Counted from the first letter of the stretch, positions 51,120-62,400 are shown. The stretch: 64,000 nt of DNA from Klebsiella huaxiensis (GCF_003261575.2 NZ_CP036175.1:3720001-3784000); one strand, 5' to 3'. Notes: generated by a model from the letters alone, not told the origin. Made by a program: numbers and translations.

Positions 51120-54100
51120 CTATCCAACGTTAGCCTCCCGACCAGTACCGACCAACGGTTCCTCATCATCAACGATCAACCGCTCGCTTGCCTGCTGCCA
51201 TGCCGCCCAGCGCCTGGCAATGGCGCTGGCGTAATAGCGCTGAGCGTTACTCAGCGCAGCTTGCTGCATACTTTGCTGCAACGCTTTGTCGGAGATGACT
51301 TTTATCAACGCCGCCGCCAGAGCGTCTTCATCACCGCAGGGCACCAAAATCCCGGCCTGCCTGTCCTGCAGGATATCGCGTGGACCGTATTTAATCGCAA
51401 AACTAATCAGCGGCGTGCCGTAGGCCATCGCTTCAACGGCAGAAATAGACTGCCCCTCCTGGGTCGAGCAAAGCACCGTGCAGCAGGCCGCTTTATGCAC
51501 CAGGGCGATATCCGATGTAAAGCCGTTAATATGGATCACCTGCTCAAGCCCCCACTCCGCCACCTGCGCACTTAAGTTGCGCCGCAGCGGCCCAACACCA
51601 TAGGTATGCAGCTGCGCGCCAGGGATCGCCGCCACCACCTGGCGAAACGCGCTCAACAGCAAGGTATGCTGTTTCTCCTCTGAATAACGCGCCAGGTAGA
51701 TCACCGTTTGTGAAGGAATTTTCTGTGGGGCCGCAGGGATATTGCTGTTATCCAGGTGGTTTGGAATCACCGCCATTTGCTTGTGCGGGAACCCTTCTTG
51801 TTGCAAGTCTTGCCACTGTTCATCGGTCAGGATAATCAGCGTATCCACAAGATCCGGTTGTTGCAGAATATGCCGGTACGAGCTTTTCAGCTCGCCGTTG
51901 GACAACTGGTGATGAGAGTGGATGATAGCGCTCAGCGAGCACGTCATACGCTGGGCTGGGCGCGAGCAGACAAAGTTTTTCCACGTTTTATTCTTATCGA
52001 CAATAAAGTGCCAGCCCCCTCTTCCCGCCAGCATGGTTTCCAGCATCCAGGAGAAAAATGCTTCCTCTTGCGCAAAGCGTTTTATTTCACCGTTTGCCAG
52101 CGCGATTTCAAGATGGCTTAGCTGCACATTGGCCTTTTTTTCGTCATAGAATTTGCGCAAAAGAATATTCCCCGCGCTATCAAGATAATCCTCAATGATA
52201 TTTCCCTGAGGACGCTGCAGATAATTGTTTTTACCCACTGGCAGATCCGCACAGGGATTTACAGCGTGCCTGAGTTCAATATTGCCCGCTAACGGTGCCA
52301 GCGCGGTGAGTATCTTCATCTCCCGGCAGTCATTTAACCACTGATAAATATTATAAACCGGCACCTCTTCGGGTAGCGCGCCGCGAGCTTTCAGCGCTTT
52401 TACCGTTTTCGGTAACGCGGGATCCCACGTCGTGGTAATCAGCCACGGTACGGTGTGCAGATGTTCGGTAAACAGCTTCGCCCGGCGCATAGCCGCCACT
52501 TCGATACCATTGCCAACATCGCGCAGCATCTCCAGCAGGAAAACAGGGGTCGCATTATTCGACGGCAATGCGTCGTCCTGCTGGAGCGGCGGCTTTTTTG
52601 CCGCTAAATGATATTTCTGATAAGCAATAAAACCGGAAAGATAGTGCTCCACATCATCAATTCGCACGCGATAGCTGTGGTGGCGAATAAAGAAGCTGTT
52701 GACGATCCGCGCGGGGTTTTTAAAGAACATCGCCAGTTCGGGCCAGAAAAAGCCGTTCAACAGATAGCGGGCGCGGGTTTCCAGCGCCTGCCAGAACTTC
52801 TGCTGGTCAAAATCATTCAGCAAATGCCGATGCTCCGGCGACGCATCCAGCCGGGTCACCATTTCAGACGCCGCCATCATGAGTTCAAGCAGCGTAGGAT
52901 AGGTGGTGACGCGATGGAGCACGAAATCAAGATGATCGCGCACGTTGCTCAGGCCAAAGCGGAAGTACTTCTCTTCCGGGCGAAAGCGGGTCAACTCGTT
53001 GACGCAGTAGCTCAGCCAGTGATCGTGATGCTGCCAGTGTTTATTTTTAATGAAGTACGCGAAGGCTTTTTCCACCATCTCCAGCCACTGCGGTTCTTTG
53101 GTCAGGCCGTACAGGCGCATTAAGGCAAAAGCGGCTTCACCATCGTAATAGATGATGCGGAATTTGGCTTTCAGCGAGAGATCTTTGCTGTTCAGTACAT
53201 GGGCAAACTCACCGCTGAGCGAATCCTGCATAAACGCAAGCCCGGTCGCCAGCTGTGCCATCAGTGGCAGATATTGCCTGTCCCCAGTGACTTCGGTGTA
53301 TTTCACCAGCGCCAGAACGCTGACGGCGTTGCCGCCGAGTTTGATCTCATCGCCAGTGTCGCAGAGAAATGCGGCCTCGCGGCCATCGTCCAGCGTGCGG
53401 ACTTCAATCAGGTGACTCACCAGATACGCAATCGCCCGGTCTATCGCCTCACGCACCGCAGGCTGGCGCGTGGCCTCCCAGCCTTCAATCAGCGAATAGG
53501 TGGAACTGGCATGGCGCAGCGCGTTATAAGAGCGAACTGGCCGGTCGAAACAGGGAAACCAGCCGTAATGATAGAGGCCGTCTTTCTTCACCTGGCGGGC
53601 TAAATAATCAGTGCCTTTTTTAATCACCTCGCCCAGGTACTCATCCTGCCAGTTTTCACCAATCGCGCGATAGCCGGAGCCCCGCCCGTCATGTTCAATC
53701 ACTTTTGCGCCAAAGCGATCGCAGAAGACGCCCTGAGTTTTGAAACGCCAGAAAGGCTGTTGCGGGTCTTCTGGCCAGTTGAGCTCTTGTTTAAACCGCC
53801 GCTGGGCGTAGTTTTGCAGATTAACGCTATTCGGCGCGACCACGCCGTTATCACCATCATAAAGCAGCGCGTTTCCGGCAATCTCTTGTTCGAGCATTGC
53901 GCAGCTAAACTGCGGGTCAAAAGAGAGGCCGAAGCGGAAATAGTTGCGCTTGGTAATGAGGAACTTTTCACTGAGCGATTGCCAGCTCAGCTTTTCAACG
54001 CTGTCCACCACGTCGACGCGCAGCCATTGCGGCTCGTTGCCTTGTTTCTTACGCCACGCTTGCAAGGCCCGGGCCCCTGACAGCCAGGCGAGATCAAAGC

Positions 54101-54251
54101 TGGTTCCTGTCGCTATGTGCACATGCGCGCGCTCTCTACCATCGCTGACGCTAAAGAAGATAACCCATGCCGGATAATCAGAGGGCAATGCGGCGGATGT
54201 TAATTTTTTGGCCTGAAAGCAGGCATGTTGTAGTAAATCGCTTAGCGCCAT
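51120..54251 (-). CDS. Large glycosyltransferase with TagE/GtfA/SdgB-like C-terminal GT4 domain
   Basis: The 1043 residues fall into three parts. Residues 1-180 have no recognised fold. About 185-520 looks like an alpha/alpha toroid (DGLYHYGWFPCFDRPVRSYNALRHASS, then GDEIKLGGNAVSVLALV), as in glycoside-active barrel proteins. About 590-1030 is a GT4 transferase with IIHSHHQLSNGELKSSYRHIL, VIYLARYSEEKQHTLLLSAF and the EX7E pair Glu932/Glu940 in EGQSISAVEAMAYGTPLI. The middle segment (IIEDYLDSAGNILLRKFYDEKK, LIILTDEQWQDL) is typical of TagE/GtfA-type enzymes. In staphylococci such enzymes (SdgA, SdgB) put GlcNAc on SD repeats. The nearby adhesin has a long SD tract, so it is the likely acceptor. 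Cytoplasmic; the donor sugar is not readable. Confidence 0.75.
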   Translation of the reverse strand: MALSDLLQHACFQAKKLTSAALPSDYPAWVIFFSVSDGRERAHVHIATGTSFDLAWLSGARALQAWRKKQGNEPQWLRVDVVDSVEKLSWQSLSEKFLITKRNYFRFGLSFDPQFSCAMLEQEIAGNALLYDGDNGVVAPNSVNLQNYAQRRFKQELNWPEDPQQPFWRFKTQGVFCDRFGAKVIEHDGRGSGYRAIGENWQDEYLGEVIKKGTDYLARQVKKDGLYHYGWFPCFDRPVRSYNALRHASSTYSLIEGWEATRQPAVREAIDRAIAYLVSHLIEVRTLDDGREAAFLCDTGDEIKLGGNAVSVLALVKYTEVTGDRQYLPLMAQLATGLAFMQDSLSGEFAHVLNSKDLSLKAKFRIIYYDGEAAFALMRLYGLTKEPQWLEMVEKAFAYFIKNKHWQHHDHWLSYCVNELTRFRPEEKYFRFGLSNVRDHLDFVLHRVTTYPTLLELMMAASEMVTRLDASPEHRHLLNDFDQQKFWQALETRARYLLNGFFWPELAMFFKNPARIVNSFFIRHHSYRVRIDDVEHYLSGFIAYQKYHLAAKKPPLQQDDALPSNNATPVFLLEMLRDVGNGIEVAAMRRAKLFTEHLHTVPWLITTTWDPALPKTVKALKARGALPEEVPVYNIYQWLNDCREMKILTALAPLAGNIELRHAVNPCADLPVGKNNYLQRPQGNIIEDYLDSAGNILLRKFYDEKKANVQLSHLEIALANGEIKRFAQEEAFFSWMLETMLAGRGGWHFIVDKNKTWKNFVCSRPAQRMTCSLSAIIHSHHQLSNGELKSSYRHILQQPDLVDTLIILTDEQWQDLQQEGFPHKQMAVIPNHLDNSNIPAAPQKIPSQTVIYLARYSEEKQHTLLLSAFRQVVAAIPGAQLHTYGVGPLRRNLSAQVAEWGLEQVIHINGFTSDIALVHKAACCTVLCSTQEGQSISAVEAMAYGTPLISFAIKYGPRDILQDRQAGILVPCGDEDALAAALIKVISDKALQQSMQQAALSNAQRYYASAIARRWAAWQQASERLIVDDEEPLVGTGREANVG

Positions 54252-54347
54252 CTTTCCCTCTCCGTATATTCAAAACTGCATTGCATGTTTAAAAAATTAT
54301 TATTAGTGACTGCCGATAAACCCGTTTTGGATATTGCACCACATTAT

Positions 54348-54493
54348 TGTCGGGTGGCGGCTTACGCCTTACCCGGCCTACGAAAACTGCATTGCGCGCT
54401 ATTTCCCCGGAGGCGGTGCTGCCGCACCTGTCCAGGCTACCGGCCAGCAGACGGCTGTAAACCCGTAGCCCGGTCAGCGCAGCGCCACCGGGA
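54348..54493. repeat. REP/BIME cluster between exporter and glycosyltransferase
   Basis: Three enterobacterial REP-like units lie here: 54348-54382 (GGGTGGCGGCTTACGCCTTA core), an inverted GC-rich unit around 54406-54440 (GGAGGCGGTGCTGCCGCACC), and 54464-54493 (GTAGCCCGGTCAGCGCAGCG core, ends ACCGGG). They can fold and stabilise or attenuate mRNA, and separate the exporter operon from the glycosyltransferase/HExxH pair. No gene lies in the 259 bases. Confidence 0.75.
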
Positions 54494-54510
54494 AGAGGTT
54501 CGCACTTTAA

Positions 54511-55731
54511 TTAGCGTTCCCTTAAAGCTTCTTTCGCCCGATTAAACGGTTTAACCAGATAATCCATCACCGTTTTTTCACCGGTCTTAATATCGACGGT
54601 GGCAATCATCCCTGGACCAATTAAAAAGCGTTTGCCGTGTTTATTTTCCAGGTAATCGTGATCGGTGCGAATAAACACCCGATAGTAGTAAATATCCGGT
54701 TTGGCCTCATCCTGGGTCGTGTCCGGTGAGATAGTTTCCACCACACCTTCCAGCGCACCGTAGATGGCATAATCATAGGCGGTAATTTTTACCAGCGCCT
54801 GCTGATCGGGATGAATAAACGCGATATCGCGCGGTGAGATCCGTGCTTCAATTAATAAACGTCCGTCAATGGGGACAATTTCCATTAACTCACCGTTGGG
54901 CGCAATAACCCCACCAATCGTGTTGACCTTGATATTTTTAACAATCCCCTGCACCGGCGAACGCACCGTTAAGCGGGTGACCGAATCGGCGCGGCCTTTA
55001 ATCACTTCCGCCAGGCTGGCGACGTCGGCATTGGCTTTTGATAGCTGTTCACGAGCGTCAACAAAATAGCGCGTATTGATATCAATCTTTTTAAAACCAA
55101 TATCCGCCACTTGCTGGCGCAGGCGCAGCACTTCAACATTGCTCGCCGCTCCGGTTTTTGCCAGCTTTTCGGTAATGGCCAGTTCGCTATTGACCAGCTT
55201 CAGCGATTCATCCAGTTGACGCGTGGATTTGATCAGCTGATCCTTACGGCTATGGTACAGGCGGGTCTCTTCCGCCAACAGCGCAGGCCACGCTTTCAGC
55301 GTGTCGGGAAACACCAGCGGCTGGTTGTTAACCTCAGCGGTTAAGCGAATGCTGGCGGCCAGCGAAGCGCGGTATTTCGCCTGGCTTTCGCCCACGTTAG
55401 ATTCACTGCGGGTCGGGTCAAGACGAGCCACTACCTGCCCGGCTTTAACCTTGCTGCCTTCCCGCACGTTCAGCTCGGTTAAAATACCGCCATCGAGAGT
55501 CTGTATCACCTGCTCGCGGGAGCTGGGGATCACTTTGCCGGTGCCCGTGGAGACTTCGTCCAGCACCGCGAACCATGCCCAGACGCCACCGACGAGTAGC
55601 ATCATTGCCAATACCAAAATTAACCGACGCGATTTTACGATCTTCGCTTCATCTTCTTCGCTATCCGGCAGCAACGCTACCGGGTCGTTATCAGTCAGCG
55701 CTGGTAACACCACATTGCCCGGCTTATTCAT
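54511..55731 (-). CDS. HlyD-family type I secretion membrane fusion protein
   Basis: The 406 residues have a cytoplasmic amino end, one transmembrane helix (LILVLAMMLLVGGVWAWFAVLDEV), the biotinyl-like STGTGKVIPSSREQVIQTLDGGILTELNVREG, a long helical hairpin (residues 130-250), and a C-terminal barrel ending LIGPGMIATVDIKTGEKTVMDYLVKPF. This is the LapC/PrtE/HlyD-type adaptor bridging the inner-membrane ABC protein and TolC-like channel. It overlaps the ABC gene by four bases (ATGA). Confidence 0.92.
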   Translation of the reverse strand: MNKPGNVVLPALTDNDPVALLPDSEEDEAKIVKSRRLILVLAMMLLVGGVWAWFAVLDEVSTGTGKVIPSSREQVIQTLDGGILTELNVREGSKVKAGQVVARLDPTRSESNVGESQAKYRASLAASIRLTAEVNNQPLVFPDTLKAWPALLAEETRLYHSRKDQLIKSTRQLDESLKLVNSELAITEKLAKTGAASNVEVLRLRQQVADIGFKKIDINTRYFVDAREQLSKANADVASLAEVIKGRADSVTRLTVRSPVQGIVKNIKVNTIGGVIAPNGELMEIVPIDGRLLIEARISPRDIAFIHPDQQALVKITAYDYAIYGALEGVVETISPDTTQDEAKPDIYYYRVFIRTDHDYLENKHGKRFLIGPGMIATVDIKTGEKTVMDYLVKPFNRAKEALRER

Positions 55732-57875
55732 ATATTCACCACCTGAGCACGAGCTTTCTCTTGTTCAAAAACAGTTGCTTTCGGTTTATCCAGCGCCAGC
55801 TGTCCGTCCTGAATAACCAGAATCCGGTCAACAATATTGAGGACTGCGGCTTTATGGGTGGCAATAATCATCGTTCTCTCTCCAGCCCATTGCGCCAGCT
55901 GATCCACAAAGGCTTTTTCCGTGCGCTCGTCAAAAAACGAGGTCGGTTCATCGAGCAGGATGATGTTCGGGTCACGCAGCAGCGTTCTTGCGAGCAGCAG
56001 TGACTGCCGCTGACCACCGGAAAGCCCTAGCCCGCCCTCCATAATGACGTGTTCAAGACCAAGGGGTAGTTTGCGCACAAACTCCAGCGCGCCGCACAAA
56101 GTCAGCAGCGAGAAGATTTCATCATCGGTCGCTGCCGGGCGTCCGAGCATCAGGTTTTCGCGTAGCGTGCCATGGAACAGACGCGCTTCCTGAGTCAACA
56201 AGGTGGTGTTGCGGCGAATATCCGCAAGATCGATCTGCGGCAGGCTCAGGTCATCCAGGCGCAGCTCGCCGGAAGCCAGTTCGACGTTGCCCATCATCGC
56301 CTGTAACAAGGTTGATTTACCGGCACCTATACGCCCGAGAATGGCGATTTTCTCTCCGGCTTTAATTGATAATTGGTTAATGCGCAGGGGGACAGTGGCA
56401 TCGTTAAGGCTATAGCGAAATTCCGCCTGACGAAACTCGTAGTTGCCGTGCAGCACAGCACGATGAACGCGGGGTTCGTCCTGGCCGCCTTCCACCGGTA
56501 GCGCCATCAGATTGTCGAGGCTGGCTTTCGCCGTTTTCACCTGCTGCCAGCGGGCAAGTACGCCGCACAGCGCGGTCATCGGCGCCACCATGCGGGTCGA
56601 TAACATTGATGCCGCCACCATCGCCCCTGTGGTGATATCGCCGCTAATCACCAGCGGCGCACCGACCACCACCACCACGGCATAGAGCAGGTTTTGTACC
56701 GACATTCCCCAGCTCACCAGGCCGTGAGTCAGCTTGCGCGTTTTGACACCGGACTCGGCGGTAATGGCGATATAGCTATTCCACTGATGCAGAAAGCGGC
56801 TTTCCGCCTGCATCATTTTGATGTCCTGCAGGCCCTGAATACTTTCCACCAAAATTGCGTTACGCAAAGTGTTTTCGTGTTGGTTCTTATTTGCCAGCGC
56901 GGCAAGCTTACGCTGCAATAACAGACCGGGAAGGATCATCAGTAGCGTCGCCACTGGCGCAATCCAGCTCAGCCACGGCGAGACAATAAATAGCACCACC
57001 TGGAAGAGTAAAAAGAACGGCAGGTCCGCAACGATAGTCATCATCGTTGAGGTCATCATTTCGCGCACCTGCTCCAGTTCCCGGATCTGCGAAATAAAAC
57101 TCCCGGTCGAACGCGGCACCGCACTATTTTTCAGACGTAGCGCGTGACCGAAAACCCGGTCCGATACGCGAATATCCCCACGTTTACCAAGCAGGTCGGT
57201 CACGTGCCCGCGCATGATCTTCAACGCAAAGGCAAATATCGCCGCCAGCACCACGCCGCTGAACAAGACATATAAGGTGGGATAAGATTGCGCCGGGATC
57301 ACCCGGTCATAAACCTGCATCGAAAAAAGAATGCCGCTCAGCGCAAGAACGTTAATAGCGAACGAAGCCAGCATCACGTGCATATAGGGGCGAATATCTT
57401 TCAGAACGATCTTTCGCAGCCAGTCCGGCTGGAAGCGGGTCAAATAGCTTTCGCTGCGAATGTCCTTTTCCGGCGCCGACGGGCGAAAAGCAATAGTTTG
57501 TTCTATTTCCGGCAGCAGGGTTTCCAGCGGGCAATAGCTGAGCAGCGAAAGCTCTTTCACAAACCGCACTCCGACCGCATTGTTCACGTCAAAGCTTTCA
57601 ATGACCGCAATCTGCCCATCGCGAAGCTGAATGACAAGCGGCAGACGCCAGGCCGACATTCGCTGGTCGGTAGTGGATAAAAACTGGCAGTTTAGCCCTG
57701 CGTGACGCGCCAGATGCCGGAGCGCCTCCGGTAGGGTCTTCTGCGTTGCCCACTCGGCGGCGGCATGCAGCGTTCCGGGTGAAAAGCTTTGCCGGTAGTG
57801 GTTAGCGATAAAGGCGATGGCATTGGCCCAGTCGAGCAAATGCGGCACCCCTTCGCGTTCATTTTGAGTGGTCAT
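55728..57875 (-). CDS. Type I secretion ABC transporter (LapB-like, inactive C39-like domain)
   Basis: The 715 residues have an amino-terminal C39-like domain (residues 1-130) lacking the catalytic Cys, six transmembrane helices with the exporter signature (KTRKLTHGLVSWGMSVQNLLYAVVVV), and the ATPase with Walker A ILGRIGAGKSTLLQAM, signature LSGGQRQSLLLARTLL and Walker B IILLDEPTSFFDE. An inactive C39 domain is typical of RTX-adhesin exporters, which recognise substrates without cutting them. Coupled by ATGA overlaps to both neighbours. Confidence 0.94.
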   Translation of the reverse strand: MTTQNEREGVPHLLDWANAIAFIANHYRQSFSPGTLHAAAEWATQKTLPEALRHLARHAGLNCQFLSTTDQRMSAWRLPLVIQLRDGQIAVIESFDVNNAVGVRFVKELSLLSYCPLETLLPEIEQTIAFRPSAPEKDIRSESYLTRFQPDWLRKIVLKDIRPYMHVMLASFAINVLALSGILFSMQVYDRVIPAQSYPTLYVLFSGVVLAAIFAFALKIMRGHVTDLLGKRGDIRVSDRVFGHALRLKNSAVPRSTGSFISQIRELEQVREMMTSTMMTIVADLPFFLLFQVVLFIVSPWLSWIAPVATLLMILPGLLLQRKLAALANKNQHENTLRNAILVESIQGLQDIKMMQAESRFLHQWNSYIAITAESGVKTRKLTHGLVSWGMSVQNLLYAVVVVVGAPLVISGDITTGAMVAASMLSTRMVAPMTALCGVLARWQQVKTAKASLDNLMALPVEGGQDEPRVHRAVLHGNYEFRQAEFRYSLNDATVPLRINQLSIKAGEKIAILGRIGAGKSTLLQAMMGNVELASGELRLDDLSLPQIDLADIRRNTTLLTQEARLFHGTLRENLMLGRPAATDDEIFSLLTLCGALEFVRKLPLGLEHVIMEGGLGLSGGQRQSLLLARTLLRDPNIILLDEPTSFFDERTEKAFVDQLAQWAGERTMIIATHKAAVLNIVDRILVIQDGQLALDKPKATVFEQEKARAQVVNI

Positions 57876-59311
57876 GGGCGGATCTCCACGCCCTGGATAT
57901 TTTGATTTTCCAGCGCGAACACCGTGCGCATCTTGCCAGTACTAAACAGGCAGTCCAGTTCAAGGGAGCGCAGTTGCGATTCCGTCAGGACCTGGCTAAA
58001 TCTGGCCTGGTAAATTTCCTGATCGACGTTGAGCAGATCCAGCAGCGGACGCGAACCCAGCTGGAGATATTGATCCTGGTACAGCGCCCGGGTTTGCTCC
58101 CCTAGCTGCTGCTGGCGTTTCTGAATACCCAGCGATTGAGCAAGGTTAACGGCTTCATCGCGAGAAGCGTTGAGTTTCTGGCTGGCGTCCAGTTGCGCAG
58201 TTCTAATCGCCGCATTAGCTGCCGCCAGGCCTTGCTGGGCAGCGTCGCGGGAGGCAGTCATCGCCCCCCCCTGATAGATAGGCATCTGAACCTTAACCCA
58301 GGCGGAATATTGCGTTTTATTGAGCGCCGCGCTGTTAGCGTAATTGTCGTTAAGGTAGTGCGTGACCTCAGGTTCAAGGGAGATGGTCGGCAGCATTTGC
58401 GCGTTGGCGTTATCCAACTGCGCCTGAGCCTGGCCTGCCTGAGCCAGCGCGGCTAATACCGCGGGAACAGAGCGATAATCAATTTTGGCTACCGCGCAAG
58501 CGGCATCCATCCCCGGAGGCACCGCATCCGTTACCGTAGCAATACCGCCGATGCCGATATAGGTCGCCAGCGTGGCTTTCCAGCGCTCAAGTGCCGCTCT
58601 GTATTGTAAGAGCGTGGATTGCGCTCCTTCCACGCGGGTATCGGTTTGCACGACATCCGATAACGATGACGCACCCGCATCGTTACGCTGGCGAATAAGG
58701 TCGCCAATCTGTTTAAGCGAATCAACCTGCGCTTTGGCGATGTCAACCAGCTTTTGGTAGCCCTGTACCTGCACCACCGCCCCAGCGGTATCATGGGCGA
58801 CCTGGTCGATATTCAGCATGACGATAGCCTGCTGCTGGGCCACGCCGGAGTCCGCAGCCCTGACCGAACTGGAGACTTTGCCGAAGTCGTAGAGCATTTG
58901 CGATACCGATACCACCAGTGATGGTGTATATCCGGCATCAGAATAAGAGTTTGTATAACCATTATTCATACCCGCACTAATTTGCGGGTAATATTTGGCT
59001 TTCGCCACATCCACCTTTTGTGCCATTTCCTGGAGCTTACTCACCTCCTGAGTAATAGATGGATGCCAGTTGACTGCATTTTTCACCGCTTTATTAATAT
59101 CAAGCGGGCCGGACATTCGGGTTTGGTTATTAATAATCTCTTCATTGTATCCCGCTATCTGCTGACTGTCGGTTAAACGCTGACTACTAATATCATTCGG
59201 CATTAAATATGAGCTTTCTGCATTCACTACAGATGCAGGGTTCAGTGAAATAAATAAGGCGGTATAGCCGCAGGTTATGGCAATCCCTTTTTGTTTAAAT
59301 AGGCGCATCAA
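57872..59311 (-). CDS. TolC-family outer-membrane channel of the type I system
   Basis: The 479 residues have a signal peptide with an Ala/Val-rich end (SLNPASVVNAESS), then the two outer-membrane-factor repeats: NAVNWHPSITQEVSKLQEMAQKVDVAKAKYYPQISAG and ...YSAWVKVQMPIYQGGAMTASRDAAQQGLAAANAAIRTAQ. It is a LapE-like, system-specific channel rather than housekeeping TolC, which sits elsewhere. First gene of the exporter operon after the adhesin, from which it is separated by 168 bases that contain a hairpin. Confidence 0.93.
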   Translation of the reverse strand: MMRLFKQKGIAITCGYTALFISLNPASVVNAESSYLMPNDISSQRLTDSQQIAGYNEEIINNQTRMSGPLDINKAVKNAVNWHPSITQEVSKLQEMAQKVDVAKAKYYPQISAGMNNGYTNSYSDAGYTPSLVVSVSQMLYDFGKVSSSVRAADSGVAQQQAIVMLNIDQVAHDTAGAVVQVQGYQKLVDIAKAQVDSLKQIGDLIRQRNDAGASSLSDVVQTDTRVEGAQSTLLQYRAALERWKATLATYIGIGGIATVTDAVPPGMDAACAVAKIDYRSVPAVLAALAQAGQAQAQLDNANAQMLPTISLEPEVTHYLNDNYANSAALNKTQYSAWVKVQMPIYQGGAMTASRDAAQQGLAAANAAIRTAQLDASQKLNASRDEAVNLAQSLGIQKRQQQLGEQTRALYQDQYLQLGSRPLLDLLNVDQEIYQARFSQVLTESQLRSLELDCLFSTGKMRTVFALENQNIQGVEIRP

Positions 59312-59441
59312 ATTTACCCTTCAGAAAGCACACACTGAAAAAACGGATATCATGATTTCCGCATCATTGTTTTTATTAAATGATAGTCTGCTATTTTCCG
59401 GTTCATTGCCCGAATTCATTCCTCCGCAATAAAATAACCTC

Positions 59442-59463
59442 GACAGCACTTCCCTGTGCTGTC
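59442..59463 (-). terminator. Hairpin between adhesin and exporter genes
   Basis: An 8-bp perfect stem GACAGCAC/GTGCTGTC with a 6-base loop lies 17 bases after the adhesin stop; on the minus strand GAGGTTATTTTATT follows, a weak T-rich tail. It may attenuate rather than fully stop transcription, allowing adhesin mRNA in excess of exporter mRNA. Confidence 0.5.
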
Positions 59464-59479
59464 ATCGGTGTAACACGCC

Positions 59480-62400
59480 TTAGTTGGAGTTATTGGTATC
59501 AAGCAGCTCGTTGAGCGTATTGATATGTACTCCTTCCAGCGTAATTAAGGTTGTTGATTGATGGTTGCCAGCCCCACCGTCGCGGTCGATTGATACCACC
59601 GTATTACTGCCGACGTAGCTCAGAGTGACATAGTTGCCCAGGCTACTGCTGTTTCCATCCCAGCCGACCAGCAGAGCCGATACATCTATGTGGTCCCCTT
59701 GCGCCACCGAGAAATCCTTCCAGGTATCGCTACCGTTGCCGCCGGTATTGTCATCAGCCAACAGGTTGTAAACCACCGTATCGGCCCCGACACCCATAGT
59801 GAAGGTATCGTTATAAGCGGTACTGTGGATATCATCGCCATTAATGCTGCCGGTAATTTGCGGATGCAGATCGATGGTCAGTGTCGCCCCGGACGAAACG
59901 CCATTGCTGTCGTTCACCGTGTACGCAAAGACCTCCTTGTGCGTTATCGTCGAGACATCCATACCGGCCTTCAGACTGTAGGTATAAGAGCCGTTATTCG
60001 CCATCGTCAGGTTGCCATAATCACCGTAAATTGTGACGTTGGTTCCGCTTACTGCACTACCGTTGCTGGTGGTGATACTGCCGTTACTGTTGAAGGTCCA
60101 GGATTCGGCACTGCCAGTGGAAGTATGTCCAGCGACGGTGTATGAGGCATACAGTACGCCATGGAAATCCTCCGTACCGCCTGAGTTGTTTCCGTTCTGG
60201 ATGTTCCCGCTAACGTTGGTTCCTGCCACCGTGTAGTGAGTGACAGTATCAATCACTGACCCCGTTACCGCACCTCCGAGGGTATAAGTGGAAGCCGTTC
60301 CCGCTGTCACATTATTTTGCAGGCTCAATGTATAGTTCCCTTCAGCGAGGCTACCGACAGAGAGTGTCACGCTGTCTGAACTCGTCGCCCCCAGGAGGGA
60401 GAATACCCCTTTTGAATACGTATCCCGCCAGACTTCCACGCTGGTTGTACCGCCGCTACCATTATCAACCAGATGATAGAGGATCACCGTACCTGCGAAG
60501 GTTATTGTGCCGCTCGCTAACCCACTGTTCGTTTTGCCCGACACACTCAGCGCCAGAGACGTATTATCCTGCTCATGCCCTGCAGCAACGCTAAAGTTGA
60601 TAGTCTTCGTCGACCCCGTTCCTGAAGCTCCGGAAGAGGCCAGGTTCGCCGCGTTGATGTTAGCCGGAACAGACGTTGCCAGCGCCGTAGCGACATTCAA
60701 CGCAACTACATCATTCACCGCCAGCGACGCAGGGCTGTCGATATCGATCGTCAGCGTGGTGCTCGCCGTATGGCCCAAACTATCGGTGATGGTGTAGGTA
60801 AAGACCTCCGATTTACCGACGCTATTCACCCCGCCATAAGGCTGATAGCTATAGCTACCGTCGCTATGGATGGTCAACGATCCCCATGCGCCCGCTATCG
60901 TCGTTCCGCTGCTGCTCACCGACACGGGTTCGGATCCGTTAACCGAGGTAGCCGTTACGCTCGCCACCTTAATATTCACCCCGGTATCCGCAACGTCACC
61001 ACCAGCGTCGCTTTGCAGCACGTTACCCGCAAGGCTATCCGTGTGATACCCCTGAGAATCAGCGACCGATACGTTGACATAAGTCCCCAGGTTCAGGTCC
61101 AGCAGTGATTTCAGGATCCCTGTTGTCGATGGTGAAGAGACAATTGCCGTGTAGGAGCCTGTAGGCAACATGGAAGTCCAGCCGCCTCCGCTATAGACCA
61201 GGTTGATACCGCTCGCATTAATGCTGACCACATTCGACAGCACTTCAACAACCAATCCGGTAGTCTTATCGACGATAGAGAGATCCGCCGTAAAGGACGA
61301 GGCGCCGCCTAGCAGGCTCAGGATCGCCGCCACACTGAGCCCGGCACTTCCTGAAACAGCAAGTTGCACTTTTTCATTCGAACCAGCGGCTACATCAAAG
61401 TCAAAACTATTACCGCTAAGCAAGCCAACATTGACCAAGCCAAGCGCCGAAACCCCGACAAGCTGCCCGATAGTGCCACTTTCTCCATTGAGCGTGTCGA
61501 ACGTCGCAGTCAGATCCGTATCCTGCGTATCCGGATTGGCCTGCGCCGGCTCGATATTTCCACCAATGTTGATAGTCAACGATGTTGTGGAGGTATGGCC
61601 CCCGGCATCAGTAATGGTGTAGCTAAAGACATCCGATTTACCGATGGCAGCTCCACCTTTGGTCAACTGGTAGCTATAGCTACCATCAGAGTGAATCGTC
61701 AGCACGCCGTAAGCGCCGGTTATTTTGACGCCTGCGCCGGTCACGGTGACGGCAGTTGACCCCTGAACTGAATCAGAGACCGCACTTGTGACCGTGATTC
61801 CGCTGCCGCTGTCCGCCATATCCCCGCTGGCTGTGGTATCCAATACGTTTCCTGCAATGGCCCCAACGCTGTAGCCTACGGAGTCCGTCACATCAACGTT
61901 GACGAAGGTTGCCACCTGAGCCGCGGCCAGCGCGTTTATCAGCGATACCAGGGTGCCGGTACTATTCGGCGAAGAGATGACCATGGTGTAATCGCCCGCC
62001 GGCAGGTTTGCGAAGGACGCCGTGCCGCTATAGGTGAGTCCGCCAATCAGGCTCGCCGAGATAGACACGCTATTTGCCGCAATCGCTACCACTTCACCGG
62101 TAGCGGTATTCACGACCGAGAGATCGGCGTTCAGCGTGTTTCCAGCCCCCAGCAGGTTGACGATCGTGGTCAGTAATCCGCTAACCGTTAACAGCGAGTT
62201 ACCGCTCACCGATACCGTCATATCTTCGACGGTTCCAGAGCCAACGCTGAAGCGGAAGTTACTGCCCGACAGCAGTGAAACATCCACGGAGTTGAGTAAC
62301 GTCACGCCAACCAGTTGGCCGCTGGTGCCGCTGTAACTGTTCAGGTTACCTTCCAATGCCACAACGTCCGGGCTGTTGCTATCTGGGATAGCCTCGACAT

